From Nocardia fluminea (GTDB lineage: Bacteria; Actinomycetota; Actinomycetes; Mycobacteriales; Mycobacteriaceae): DNA of 64,000 bases. The notes under the pieces were generated by a model that was given only the letters and a program-made list of their open reading frames with translations, ran no database searches and was not told the origin of the DNA. The position numbers were made by a program, and so were the translations under genes. Location of the stretch: assembly GCF_002846365.1 (NCBI RefSeq), contig NZ_PJMW01000002.1:2480001-2544000 (forward strand). The letters run 5' to 3'. Of the stretch, positions 1 through 51,411 are shown one piece after another (position 1 is the first letter of the stretch; every line of letters starts with the position of its first letter).

Positions 1-1046
1 CGCTGACGGTCGTGTGGTTGCTCGTGTACTTCGCCGGCACCGAGCTTCCGCGGCGCACGAGATACGACCACGGGTCCGTCGCGGTCTGGGTGTGGCTGGC
101 CGTGCTCACCACACTGTGGCTGGTATTGCTCGCCCTCACTCCCGACGCGGTCTACCTCGCGTTCGGGTTGTTCTTCGTCTACCTGCATCTGCTGCCTCGA
201 CCGTGGAATCTGGTCGCGGTGGTACTGGCGACCACAGTGGGGGTGCTGGGTTTCGCGGCGCATCGCGGCTGGTCTGCCGGTGCGGTGGTGGGGCCGGCAC
301 TCGGCGCGGTGGTGGCGATCGGGATCGGGCTCGGATACCAGGCGCTGCATCGCGAGGCCGTCGAACGGGAGCGTCTGATCGACGAATTGCTCGGTACCAG
401 AGCGATTCTCGCCGAACAGGAACGCACCGCGGGCAAGCTCGCCGAGCGGGAACGCCTCGCCAAGGAAATCCACGACACCGTCGCCCAGGGCCTGAGCAGT
501 ATCCAGCTGCTCCTGCACGCGGCCGAGCAGGCCGCACCGGATCATCCCGCGCTGGATCGCATTCGGCTCGCGCGGGAGACAGCCGCCGAAGATCTGGCCG
601 AAACCCGAAGGCTCATCGACGAATTGTCGCCCGCCGCTCTGGACGGGCAGTCACTCGCCGAAGCGCTGGAACGCATCTGCCGTCGCGCGCAGTCGCCGAC
701 CCTGGCAACGCAACTGCTCGTCGAGGGCGAACCGGAGCGACTGCCGATGCCGGTCGAGGCGGCGCTGGTGCGGATCGCGCAGAGCGCGGTGGCCAATGTG
801 GTGCAGCACGCGCGGGCCGAGCGCATGCGGGTCACCCTCACCTACGACGACACCGACGCGCACCTGGACATCGTCGACGACGGCATCGGCATCGAGCCGG
901 ATATGCTGCGCCGCCCCCGATCCGGCGCGTTCGGCCTCGCCGCCATGCGCAGCCGCGTCGAGCAGCAGGGTGGTGCGATGACGGTCGAATCCGAACCCGG
1001 CCACACCGCCGTGACGGTGAGCTTCCCGCTGGGAGCGGCATCGTGA
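1..1046 (+). CDS. Two-component sensor histidine kinase, NarL/HisKA_3 type (5' end outside window)
   Basis: Membrane sensor kinase that would autophosphorylate and pass phosphate to the regulator encoded next to it. The frame is open to the window edge. The first in-window start (GTG at 12) lies inside a hydrophobic segment, so the real start is probably upstream and the gene is 5'-partial. Counting from that GTG, residues 1-110 hold several hydrophobic membrane segments. A coiled linker follows, then the HisKA_3 motif (EIHDTVAQG) with phospho-acceptor His154. The C-terminal HATPase has an N-box-like NVVQHA and a G1 box DDGIGIE. Its stop overlaps the regulator start (GTGA), so the two are probably translated together. 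The signal it senses cannot be told from the sequence. Confidence 0.93.
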   Translation, partial: LTVVWLLVYFAGTELPRRTRYDHGSVAVWVWLAVLTTLWLVLLALTPDAVYLAFGLFFVYLHLLPRPWNLVAVVLATTVGVLGFAAHRGWSAGAVVGPALGAVVAIGIGLGYQALHREAVERERLIDELLGTRAILAEQERTAGKLAERERLAKEIHDTVAQGLSSIQLLLHAAEQAAPDHPALDRIRLARETAAEDLAETRRLIDELSPAALDGQSLAEALERICRRAQSPTLATQLLVEGEPERLPMPVEAALVRIAQSAVANVVQHARAERMRVTLTYDDTDAHLDIVDDGIGIEPDMLRRPRSGAFGLAAMRSRVEQQGGAMTVESEPGHTAVTVSFPLGAAS

Positions 1047-1660
1047 TCCGCCTGCTCCTGGCCGACGACCACGCCATCGTCCGCGCGGGTCTTCGCGCGC
1101 TCCTCGACGCCGCCGACGACATCGCCGTCGTCGGTGATGTCGCGGATGCCGATGCGGCAGTGGCCTTTTGCGCCGCCACCCCCGTCGACCTGGTCCTGAT
1201 GGACCTGCGTTTCGGCGACGGCCGCTCCGGTGCTTCCGCCACCGCGGGCCTGCGCGCCCTGCCCGACCCGCCGAACGTCCTCGTCGTCACCAACTACGAC
1301 ACCGACGCCGACATCCTCGGCGCGATCGAAGCAGGCGCCGTCGGCTACCTCCTCAAAGACACCCCACCCACCGAACTCCTCGCGGCAGTTCGCGCCGCGG
1401 CAGCAGGCGAAAGCGTCCTCTCCCCAACAGTCGCCTCCCGCCTGATGACCCGAGTCCGCCGAGCCGGCACCACCCTGAGCCCCCGCGAAGTAGAGGTCCT
1501 GCGCCTGGTAGCCGCGGGCCTGTCCAACCGCGACATCGCCAAACAGCTGTTCCTCAGCGAAACCACCGTGAAGTCCCACCTCGTCCACATCTACGCCAAA
1601 CTCGGCGTGAAGTCCCGCACCTCTGCCGTCGCCACCGCCCGCGCGAGCGGCGCGATCTGA
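1043..1660 (+). CDS. LuxR/NarL-family response regulator
   Basis: DNA-binding response regulator of about 205 residues, partner of the upstream kinase. The start is GTG at 1043, overlapping the kinase stop by 4 nt; the open frame further upstream in this phase is only a shadow of the kinase. The receiver domain has the acidic pair DD near residues 8-9, phospho-acceptor Asp54 (in LVLMDLRFGD) and the conserved Lys in LLKDTPP. The C-terminal GerE/LuxR helix-turn-helix begins at TLSPREVEVLRLVAAG and contains the recognition helix SETTVKSHL. Targets are unknown. Confidence 0.95.
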   Translation: MIRLLLADDHAIVRAGLRALLDAADDIAVVGDVADADAAVAFCAATPVDLVLMDLRFGDGRSGASATAGLRALPDPPNVLVVTNYDTDADILGAIEAGAVGYLLKDTPPTELLAAVRAAAAGESVLSPTVASRLMTRVRRAGTTLSPREVEVLRLVAAGLSNRDIAKQLFLSETTVKSHLVHIYAKLGVKSRTSAVATARASGAI

Positions 1661-1708
1661 CTGCCGACATGCTGATTCACCTTCGGCCACCACCACCGCC
1701 GCTGCGTT

Positions 1709-1714
1709 TACCCT
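1709..1714 (+). promoter_or_regulatory. Candidate -10 box for leaderless PPOX mRNA
   Basis: TACCCT fits the actinobacterial TAnnnT consensus and lies 6 nt before the ATG at 1721, where no ribosome-binding site is visible. No convincing -35 is seen. Inference from spacing only. Confidence 0.35.
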
Positions 1715-1720
1715 GGGTGC

Positions 1721-2146
1721 ATGGCCTCTCTGTCTGATCCCAAGGTGCGCGAATTTCTTTCCCACGGAACGCGAACGGGCAAGGTGGCGTTCGCCGCGGC
1801 GGATGGGCGTCCGCTGGTGACGCCGGTGTGGTTCATCGTCGAAGGTGACGAGCTGGTTTTCACCACGGGCAAGAACACGGCCAAGGGGCGGGCTTTCGCG
1901 CGGGATCCGCGCGTGGCGGTATGCGTCGATTTCGAGGAGCCGCCGTACGCGCTGGTCGAGGTGCAGGGGACGGTCAGCCTGTCCGAGGACCTCGACGAGC
2001 TCGTGCGGATCGCTACCGCCGTCGCCGCCCGGTACATGGGTGCGGACAAGGCGGACGAGTTCGGCCGCCGCAACGGGGTTCCCGGCGAACTCGTGGTGCG
2101 CGTGCGGCCGACGAAGGTCATCGCGCAGTTCGATATGACGGGCTAG
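1721..2146 (+). CDS. PPOX-class F420-dependent oxidoreductase (pyridoxamine 5'-phosphate oxidase fold)
   Basis: Split-barrel flavin/deazaflavin-binding protein of 141 residues, the usual size for the actinobacterial F420-type PPOX family. Family features are the N-terminal GKVAFAAADGRPLVTPVWFIVEGDE strand pattern (shown here only in part: RPLVTPVWF), the TGKNTAKGRAFARDPRVAV segment that typically contacts cofactor phosphate, and a C-terminal VVRVRPTKVIAQFDMTG-like strand. There is no clear Shine-Dalgarno. A TAnnnT box (TACCCT, 1709-1714) sits 6 nt before the ATG, so the mRNA may be leaderless. Substrate unknown. It converges on the DUF3105 gene and overlaps its 3' end by 4 nt. Confidence 0.9.
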   Translation: MASLSDPKVREFLSHGTRTGKVAFAAADGRPLVTPVWFIVEGDELVFTTGKNTAKGRAFARDPRVAVCVDFEEPPYALVEVQGTVSLSEDLDELVRIATAVAARYMGADKADEFGRRNGVPGELVVRVRPTKVIAQFDMTG

Positions 2147-2832
2147 CGGGCGCCGGTCATCGGGACCGCGTCGGGGCCCGGCGGGGCCGGGTCGTAGGGC
2201 GGCGGGTCGGTGCGGTCGAAGAGTGGGGACGAGCAGGTCGCGCCGACTTCGGGGGTGGTGTACGGGTTTTCGCGGAGGGCGACGATGAACTGGTCGATGC
2301 GTTCGTCGGTGGCGGAGTCGACGGCGAGCTGATGGCCCCACGACTGCAGTGAGATCGGGTGGTCCATGTCGGGGATGGGCGACATGAGGGTGTACTGGCG
2401 GTCGGTGACCCTGGCGCTCAGTGCCGCCTGATCCTGCGCGCTCACCTTCGCGGGGTCGTAGGCGATCCAGACCGCGCCGTGTTCGAGCGAGTGGACCGCG
2501 TTCTCGGTGCGCAGCGCCTTCGCGTAGACGACGCCGGTGCAGGCCGCCCACTGGGCGTCGTGCGGTCCGCCCACCGGGGGGATCGAGGGATAAGCGACGC
2601 GCTGGTCCGGTCGTACGTGCTGCTGTCCGGGCGCGATCTCGGTGACGACGACGCCGCGGATTCGCAGCGAAGGATCACGCTCGTCCGAGGACGGCGCGAA
2701 GCTGTCCGCGGTGGCGGTGGCCTGGCCGACGACCTTCTCGGCCGAGCACCCTGCCGCCAGTGTGGCGGCCACGACTACGACCGCACAAGCCCCTGCGCGC
2801 CGCACCCCGCCCGACCTACTCGAAACCCGCAT
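2143..2832 (-). CDS. DUF3105 domain lipoprotein
   Basis: Predicted secreted lipoprotein of about 229 residues. The start chosen is ATG at 2832, giving a short basic N-terminus, a hydrophobic core and a lipobox TLAAGC with lipidated Cys29; a GTG ten codons upstream (2862) is the alternative. The body carries DUF3105 hallmarks: a PPVGGPH turn, CTGVVYAKALRTENAVHSLEHGAV-type core (key part VHSLEHG), IAYDP, and a C-terminal segment with another Cys. DUF3105 function is not established. The 3' end overlaps the convergent PPOX gene by 4 nt. Confidence 0.88.
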   Translation of the reverse strand: MRVSSRSGGVRRAGACAVVVVAATLAAGCSAEKVVGQATATADSFAPSSDERDPSLRIRGVVVTEIAPGQQHVRPDQRVAYPSIPPVGGPHDAQWAACTGVVYAKALRTENAVHSLEHGAVWIAYDPAKVSAQDQAALSARVTDRQYTLMSPIPDMDHPISLQSWGHQLAVDSATDERIDQFIVALRENPYTTPEVGATCSSPLFDRTDPPPYDPAPPGPDAVPMTGAR

Positions 2833-2885
2833 CGCGGACCCCCGTCTCCTCGTCGCCGACACCTGCCGTCCGACACAGAACCTAC

Positions 2886-2917
2886 TTGTCTCCCCGCGCC
2901 GGGGGCACTCCTAGACT
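2886..2917 (+). promoter_or_regulatory. Candidate cobM promoter (leaderless geometry)
   Basis: TAGACT (2912-2917) lies 7 nt before the cobM ATG and matches the actinobacterial -10 consensus. TTGTCT (2886-2891) could be a -35, but the 20-nt spacer is longer than ideal. The absence of a Shine-Dalgarno supports transcription starting at or beside the ATG. Confidence 0.4.
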
Positions 2918-2924
2918 CCCGACT

Positions 2925-3668
2925 ATGACTGTGCACTTCATCGGGGCGGGCCCCGGCGCTGCCGACCTGCTCACGGTGCGGGCGGTCAATCTGCTGCGCG
3001 ACAGCCCCGTCTGCCTCTACGCGGGCACCTACCTCGATCCAGAGGTTCTCGCTCACTGCGCACCCGGCACCGAACTGATCGACACCCAGCACCTGAACCT
3101 GGACCAGATCATCGACCACCTCGTGCGGGCCACCGAGGCGGGCATGGATGTGGCCCGGCTGTGTTCGGGCGATCCCTCCCTCTATTCGGCCCTCACCGAA
3201 CAGACCCGCAGACTCGACGCCCACCACGTGGCGTGGGACATCACGCCCGGCGTCCCCGCCTACGCGGCCGCGGCGGCCGCCCTCGGCACCGAACTGACCG
3301 TCCCCGAGGTCGTCCAGTCGGTGGTACTCACCCGCACGCAGGCTCGCTCCACCGCTATGCCGCCAGGCGAGGCACTGGCGAACTTCGCCGCCACCGGCGC
3401 GACCCTCGTGCTGCATCTGGCGATCACCCGGATCGCAGTGCTGGCGCGGGAACTGGTCGCCGAGTACGGCGCGGACTGCCCTGTCGCTGTCGTCTATCGC
3501 GCCAGCCAGCCCGAACAACTCGTCCTGCGCGGCACCCTGTCCGACATCGCCGACCAGGTGGCCGCTGCGGGCCTGCGTCAAGCCGCTGTGATCCTGGTCG
3601 GCCGCGCGCTGGCCACCACCGTCGACTGCGCCCAATCGCACCTCTACGACCCGGCCAGGGCCCGGTAA
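2925..3668 (+). CDS. cobM: Precorrin-4 C11-methyltransferase
   Basis: SAM-dependent methylase of aerobic cobalamin synthesis that methylates precorrin-4 at C-11 to give precorrin-5. At 247 residues it matches CobM/CbiF length. The N-terminal glycine loop GAGPGAADLLTVRA, the YAGTY and SGDPSLYSA segments, and ITPGVPAYAAAAAALGTELT (in part: TPGVPAYAAAAA) are typical of the SUMT/tetrapyrrole methylase fold. The start ATG at 2925 is preceded by TAGACT (2912-2917) and no RBS, suggesting a leaderless transcript. No other cob gene is in the window, so the rest of the pathway must lie elsewhere. Confidence 0.93.
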   Translation: MTVHFIGAGPGAADLLTVRAVNLLRDSPVCLYAGTYLDPEVLAHCAPGTELIDTQHLNLDQIIDHLVRATEAGMDVARLCSGDPSLYSALTEQTRRLDAHHVAWDITPGVPAYAAAAAALGTELTVPEVVQSVVLTRTQARSTAMPPGEALANFAATGATLVLHLAITRIAVLARELVAEYGADCPVAVVYRASQPEQLVLRGTLSDIADQVAAAGLRQAAVILVGRALATTVDCAQSHLYDPARAR

Positions 3669-4085
3669 TACCCCTCCCACCACAGCAGACCGATCGGTGT
3701 GATCCATCACTCAGTTGCCGGGGTGCACAGGTGATCGCACGTCGATGTGAGAACGCAGACAAGCGTCAGCAAACAGGGGCCGTGGGATTTACCTGCGGCG
3801 ATGCCCGGCAGCTATGGAGGTGGTTGGTTGCGGGGCGGGCGCACCGGTAGATTGGTGCGATGGTTTACGACGAGTAGACCGGCGGTGGCGGCCGGACGGT
3901 CCGGTGCATGGTCTCGGCTGTGTAACGAGACCGGCCCGGGCGACAGATAGTGCCAATGGACATTTTTGCCTGATTGATTCGAGAACTGAACCCGAAACGC
4001 GGGCGCCACGCTTATTCAGGTGGGCGCTCGCGTTCCGGTGTCGTCGGGGAGCGCCTGACCGGGTGTTCCGGAAGCGAGGTTTGGG
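3669..4085. other. Intergenic region upstream of the giant NRPS
   Basis: A 417-bp stretch without a supportable gene; the short open frames in it have no RBS and no family features. It holds a small palindrome GTGATCCATCAC (3699-3710) that could be an operator, a short AT-richer patch around 3955-3985, and the NRPS ribosome-binding site at its end. TTGGTG near 3853 with TAGACC 17 nt later is a weak promoter candidate. I see no iron-box-like palindrome (TTAGG...CCTAA type), so nothing here suggests iron control of the NRPS. Confidence 0.5.

Positions 4086-4088
<3 letters not shown>
4076..4088 (+). promoter_or_regulatory. NRPS ribosome-binding site and TTG start
   Basis: GAGG (4076-4079) is 6 nt from the TTG at 4086. 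No ATG or GTG occurs in frame before the first recognisable condensation-domain residues (YFPLSPAQ), so the TTG is the best-supported start. Confidence 0.65.
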
Positions 4089-48314
<44,226 letters not shown>

Positions 48315-48323
48315 GAGTGGACC

Positions 48324-48379
48324 GTACGGCCCAGTGATGAGCGGGTTCAGCGCGATGGCTGAACTAGACTGAGCCGTAC
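48324..48379. terminator. Composite hairpin after the NRPS (putative terminator)
   Basis: Ten nt after the NRPS stop. Outer arms 48324-48335 and 48368-48379 pair over 12 bp with one mismatch; inner arms GTTCAGC (48345-48351) and GCTGAAC (48358-48364) pair perfectly around a 6-nt loop. No T-tract follows, which is common for actinobacterial terminators. Confidence 0.6.
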
Positions 48380-48424
48380 CAGTGCGTACATCTGACGAGT
48401 TCAGCGAGGTTGGAGGTGGTTTCC

Positions 48425-49003
48425 GTGGTAATGCCGGTGCCGCATTCGGCCGAATGGACCGCTGCCGATCTGGATCAGCTACCCGACGACGGACTGCGTT
48501 ACGAGGTGTTGAATGGCCAGCTCGTCGTAAATGCCGCGCCGAAGCCGAAGCATCAGTGGTTGATCAAACGCCTGACCCAGGTCCTGGATGCGTGCGTTCC
48601 CGCCGACCAGTTGGTCCTGGACGGTGTCGGCGTACTCATCGGGGACGACGAGCCGATCCCCGACCTGATGGTGGTCACCGGATCGATCGATTGGAACGGG
48701 CGCGGGGTACCGGTCGGGCAGGTGGCGCTTGCCGTGGAGGTCGTGTCGAAATCGACGACGTTGCAGGACCGCCTGGTGAAGCCGGTTCTGTACGCGCAAG
48801 CCGGGATTCCGACGTATTGGCGATTCGAGATCAACCCGTTCAAAGGCTGTCTCGCCGGCGAAGAGTTGCCGGTCCTGTTCGCCTACGCCCTCGGCACGGA
48901 TGGTGAGTACGAACAGACACACCGTGCGTCGGCGGGTGATCCGGTGACGCTACGTTCGCCGTACGAGGTCACCTTCGACCCGGGCGCGCTGCTCCCTCGC
49001 TAG
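48425..49003 (+). CDS. Uma2-family (DUF820) PD-(D/E)XK nuclease-fold protein
   Basis: About 192 residues, normal for Uma2. The start GTG at 48425 is 7 nt after a strong GGAGGT (48412-48417); TTG at 48410 and ATG at 48431 are alternatives. Family features are the N-terminal WTAADLDQLPDDGLRYEVLNG strand-helix pattern (in part: LPDDGLRYEVLNG), the acidic PDLMVV strand, and EVVSKSTTLQDRLVKPVLYA with GIPTYW, which hold the nuclease-like Asp, Glu and Lys positions. The physiological role of Uma2 proteins is unknown. It sits 110 bp after the NRPS, but the hairpin between them argues against one transcript. Confidence 0.85.
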   Translation: MVMPVPHSAEWTAADLDQLPDDGLRYEVLNGQLVVNAAPKPKHQWLIKRLTQVLDACVPADQLVLDGVGVLIGDDEPIPDLMVVTGSIDWNGRGVPVGQVALAVEVVSKSTTLQDRLVKPVLYAQAGIPTYWRFEINPFKGCLAGEELPVLFAYALGTDGEYEQTHRASAGDPVTLRSPYEVTFDPGALLPR

Positions 49004-49065
49004 GTCGGCGCTCCGGACAGGCCGTTCGGACTCTGATTCGGCGGCATGGATGTGACGTGGGGTCC

Positions 49066-49123
49066 TTCTGCTCGAAATGTGCTCGAAGCAGAACCGGGAT
49101 AGGGTCCGGTTCTCTCCGAGAAC
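49066..49123 (+). promoter_or_regulatory. Structured leader with overlapping hairpins before the ATP-grasp gene
   Basis: Three inverted repeats lie in series: TTCTGCT/AGCAGAA (49066-49072, 49087-49093), GAACCGG/CCGGTTC (49091-49097, 49106-49112) and GTTCTC/GAGAAC (49109-49114, 49118-49123). The second and third share bases, so they cannot form together. The Shine-Dalgarno follows directly. This geometry could be an attenuator or translational switch; that role is inferred. Confidence 0.4.
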
Positions 49124-49141
49124 AAGAAGGGAGCGGTTGGT

Positions 49142-50227
49142 ATTACGCTTCGGGTTTGGCTGAGCAGTGCGGGAGCGGCGACCGTGCAGGTTATGCGGTT
49201 GCTGCGGGAGAATCCCGACGGGGTGGCAGTCACTATTTATGCCAGCAATGTGGATCCGGGTGCGGCCGCTCTCTCGGTGTGTGATGTGTCGGCGGTCGAA
49301 CCTCGGTACGCGAGCAGCGAGGAGTACGCGCGGTTCGCGCTCGACTTCTGTCGGATGCACCGCATCGACGTGCTCATCCCGCCGCGCCGCCTCGACGCGC
49401 TCGCGGGGCGGGTGGCGGACTTCGCGGCGGTCGGTACCAGTGTGATGTGTTCGCCGTCGTCGGCGGTGACGGCGCTGACCAGCAAGGTGCGCACCTACGA
49501 GATCGCCGGTGCGGCAGGCATTCCCGTGCCGCCGTGGCGTGAGGTGAGTGACGCCGACGAGTTCTACGCGGCCGTCGACGAGTTGTCGCTCACCGGTGAG
49601 ACACTGTGCGTCAAGCCGAGCGGTGAGTACTCGGCATTCGGGTTCCGCATCCTGGACGACCGCCCGCTGACCATGGCGAACCTACGGGTGGCACCCCGGC
49701 CGGTGGTCTCGGTCGAGGCGATCGCGGGGGCGATGCGACGGGCGGCACAGGACGGGGAAGCCGTGCTGCCGCTACTCGTGATGCCGTTTCTCGAAGGGCC
49801 CGAAATCAGCATCGACTGTCTCTCGGCTCCGGGAGGCGAACTGCTGATGGGAATTCCGCGGGCCAAGCAGGGGCGATTCCGTATGCTGCTCGACGATCCG
49901 ACCGTGGTCGACATCGCACGTCGTCTCGTACGGCACTTCGAACTGGCCTATCTGACGAATGTTCAATTGCGTTATCGCGGTGGCGAACCAGTGCTTCTCG
50001 AGGTGAATCCACGCCCCTCGGCGGGCCTGTTCCAAACGTCCTTCGCCGACGTGAATCTGCCGTGGGCCGCGGTTCGGCTACTGCTGCAAGGTGATTCGGG
50101 ATTGCGGAAGCCGCCGCGACTGGGCGCCTGTCTCGCCGTGGCCGAAGCGGTCATGGAAATCGCGCCGCAGTTGGATGGTCACCTGCCCGGTGCGGTGCGC
50201 AGGAGTGCGGACCTGGTACCCGGTTGA
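49142..50227 (+). CDS. ATP-grasp domain protein, probable ATT start
   Basis: ATP-grasp ligase-like protein of about 361 residues. The conservative start is GTG at 49184 (347 aa), but the residues just upstream (ITLRVWLSSAG, then MRLLRENPDG) look like the usual N-terminus of this actinobacterial ATP-grasp group. The only start with a good Shine-Dalgarno (AAGGGAG, 49127-49133) is an ATT at 49142. Visible features are a pre-ATP-grasp segment ending near IDVLIPPRRLDAL, the nucleotide-binding strand LCVKPSGEYSAFGFRIL, a PFLEGPEISIDC segment and the metal-binding LLEVNPRPSAG. Substrate unknown. The downstream neighbour encodes a small secreted peptide. Confidence 0.82.
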   Translation: MTLRVWLSSAGAATVQVMRLLRENPDGVAVTIYASNVDPGAAALSVCDVSAVEPRYASSEEYARFALDFCRMHRIDVLIPPRRLDALAGRVADFAAVGTSVMCSPSSAVTALTSKVRTYEIAGAAGIPVPPWREVSDADEFYAAVDELSLTGETLCVKPSGEYSAFGFRILDDRPLTMANLRVAPRPVVSVEAIAGAMRRAAQDGEAVLPLLVMPFLEGPEISIDCLSAPGGELLMGIPRAKQGRFRMLLDDPTVVDIARRLVRHFELAYLTNVQLRYRGGEPVLLEVNPRPSAGLFQTSFADVNLPWAAVRLLLQGDSGLRKPPRLGACLAVAEAVMEIAPQLDGHLPGAVRRSADLVPG

Positions 50228-50516
50228 TCCCCTGTGGATAAACCTCTGGCCAGGTTCCGGAACGGTGAATTCGGCGATGCGGAGGTCACTAAGTGGTAAC
50301 ACCCGGTTTTCCGCCGTCACGTCGGGAAAATCGTCGACTTTCACAGCCTGAGGGCTTTTCGGGGAATGACCGTCGAACGGCGAAAGTGACAGTTCCGCGA
50401 CACCGCTGCGCACGGCGTGACGCTTTCTTGTCTGGAATTAACCCTGCTGGCGGCGAACACTGAGGGAGCGCGTAGCCAGGAAATAACCGAGTTCGCCCGA
50501 GGGAAGGATTCCCCTG
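50228..50516. other. Leader / intergenic region before the small secreted peptide
   Basis: 289 bp without a gene. It includes one perfect 9-bp DnaA-box match (TGTGGATAA, 50233-50241) right after the ATP-grasp stop, and a relatively AT-richer patch near 50428-50445 (TTGTCT, GGAATTAA) where the promoter of the next gene may lie. No clear -10 could be fixed. Confidence 0.4.
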
Positions 50517-50681
50517 ATGTCCGTGAAGATGAGCAAGGTAGCCGCCACGGCCGCCATCGTTATGGCTCTTGGCGCTGTCGCCGCTCCGGTGGCCTCTGCT
50601 GCCGCGCCTGGGCCACAAGCCTCAGAAGTTGGATCGGTGGGGATCTGCTTCCCGGTGGGCAGCGTGGAAATCTGCTTCTGA
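50517..50681 (+). CDS. Small secreted peptide with duplicated GSVxICF motif
   Basis: A 54-residue ORF with a good Shine-Dalgarno (AAGGA, 50504-50508, 8 nt spacing). Residues 1-30 form a classical Sec signal peptide: Lys at 4 and 7, a hydrophobic core AAIVMALGAVAAPVA, and an Ala-Ser-Ala cleavage site. The predicted mature part is about 25 residues and ends in two near-repeats, GSVGICF and GSVEICF, each with one Cys, so a disulfide is possible. I do not recognise a functional family. It lies 289 bp downstream of an ATP-grasp gene and ends before a bidirectional hairpin. Confidence 0.75.
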   Translation: MSVKMSKVAATAAIVMALGAVAAPVASAAAPGPQASEVGSVGICFPVGSVEICF

Positions 50682-50711
50682 TCGCATACCAGCGTCGATC
50701 CATCGGTTTCC

Positions 50712-50745
50712 CGGCGGGACAGAATCGAAAGGCTCTGTCCCGCCG
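50712..50745. terminator. Bidirectional terminator between the secreted peptide and TetR genes
   Basis: Perfect 12-bp stem, CGGCGGGACAGA (50712-50723) with TCTGTCCCGCCG (50734-50745), loop 10 nt, in the 67-bp gap between two convergent genes. Confidence 0.75.
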
Positions 50746-50748
50746 TTG

Positions 50749-51390
50749 TCAGCGGGACAGCAGTCCGGCGAACCCGTCGAGAAGTAGATCGAGGCCGAAG
50801 GTGAAATCAGCCGCGCCGGAATGTGCTCCGGTGCTGACGAGAGCGGCCAGCGCGTGCATGTGGGGATGGGTTTCGGTGGGGATGAGCGGGAGAAAGCGGG
50901 CTGCGGCCGAGGCGTATTCGGCGGGTTCGAGGGGGAAGTTGATGGCCTGGACGGTGAAGCCGTAGATGTGGCTGTCCAGGGCATTCCAGGCCCGATCGGC
51001 CTGCTCGTAGGTGAAGCCCGCGGTGATCAGGCAGCCGAGGGTGGCGTCGACGTAGCGGAGCATGGCGGGGCCGACATTCACGCGGGAGCCGAGCAAGCCG
51101 GTGGCCCAGCGGTGGTTCAGCAGGACCTCGTGGGCCGAGATAGCGCGGTGCCGTAGTTCTGTTCGCCAGTCACCGCCCGCCCGCGGGACGTAGATCTCCG
51201 CGACCACCAGGTCGATGATGCCGTCGAAGAGGTCGTCCTTGTTGGCGACGTGGTTGTACAGCGACATGGCTTCCACGCCGACCGCCTTGGCGAGGTTGCG
51301 CATCGACAGGGCCGCCAAGCCCTGCTGGTCGGCGAGTTCGATGGCGGCGCGCAGGACGCGTTCCCTGGTGAGTGGGGTGCGCGGCGGCAT
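50749..51390 (-). CDS. TetR-family transcriptional regulator
   Basis: 213 residues. Start ATG at 51390 with AAGGAGAGG just upstream on the minus strand. The N-terminal HTH (TRERVLRAAIELADQQG, then SMRNLAKAVGVEAMSLYNHVANKDDL, of which MSLYNHVANKDDL is the recognition part) is typical. The C-terminal ligand domain, with DSHIYGFTVQAINFP, resembles the TetR_C type. It is divergent from an MDR oxidoreductase gene, and the gap holds two similar palindromes, so it probably represses itself and that gene. Ligand unknown. Confidence 0.93.
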   Translation of the reverse strand: MPPRTPLTRERVLRAAIELADQQGLAALSMRNLAKAVGVEAMSLYNHVANKDDLFDGIIDLVVAEIYVPRAGGDWRTELRHRAISAHEVLLNHRWATGLLGSRVNVGPAMLRYVDATLGCLITAGFTYEQADRAWNALDSHIYGFTVQAINFPLEPAEYASAAARFLPLIPTETHPHMHALAALVSTGAHSGAADFTFGLDLLLDGFAGLLSR

Positions 51391-51411
51391 AGACGTCCTC
51401 TCCTTGACGTA

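Noticed and set aside
14..1042. Upstream extension of the response-regulator frame through the kinase gene
   Set aside because: Low-complexity Arg/Gly-rich translation in another phase of the kinase; the receiver domain begins right at the GTG 1043.
842..2551. Long minus-strand open frame across the kinase, regulator and PPOX genes
   Set aside because: It spans three well-supported sense genes and shows no recognisable domain; a high-GC shadow.
3669..4085. Iron-regulated (IdeR/DmdR) promoter for the NRPS
   Set aside because: No palindrome of the TTAGG...CCTAA type could be found, and no siderophore transport or hydroxylase gene is present.
3747..4085. Short open frames on both strands upstream of the NRPS
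   Set aside because: No RBS, no family signature, overlapping each other in several phases.
50233..50241. Perfect DnaA-box match (TGTGGATAA) after the ATP-grasp gene
   Set aside because: A single box with no cluster, AT-rich unwinding region or dnaA/dnaN neighbour; not an origin.
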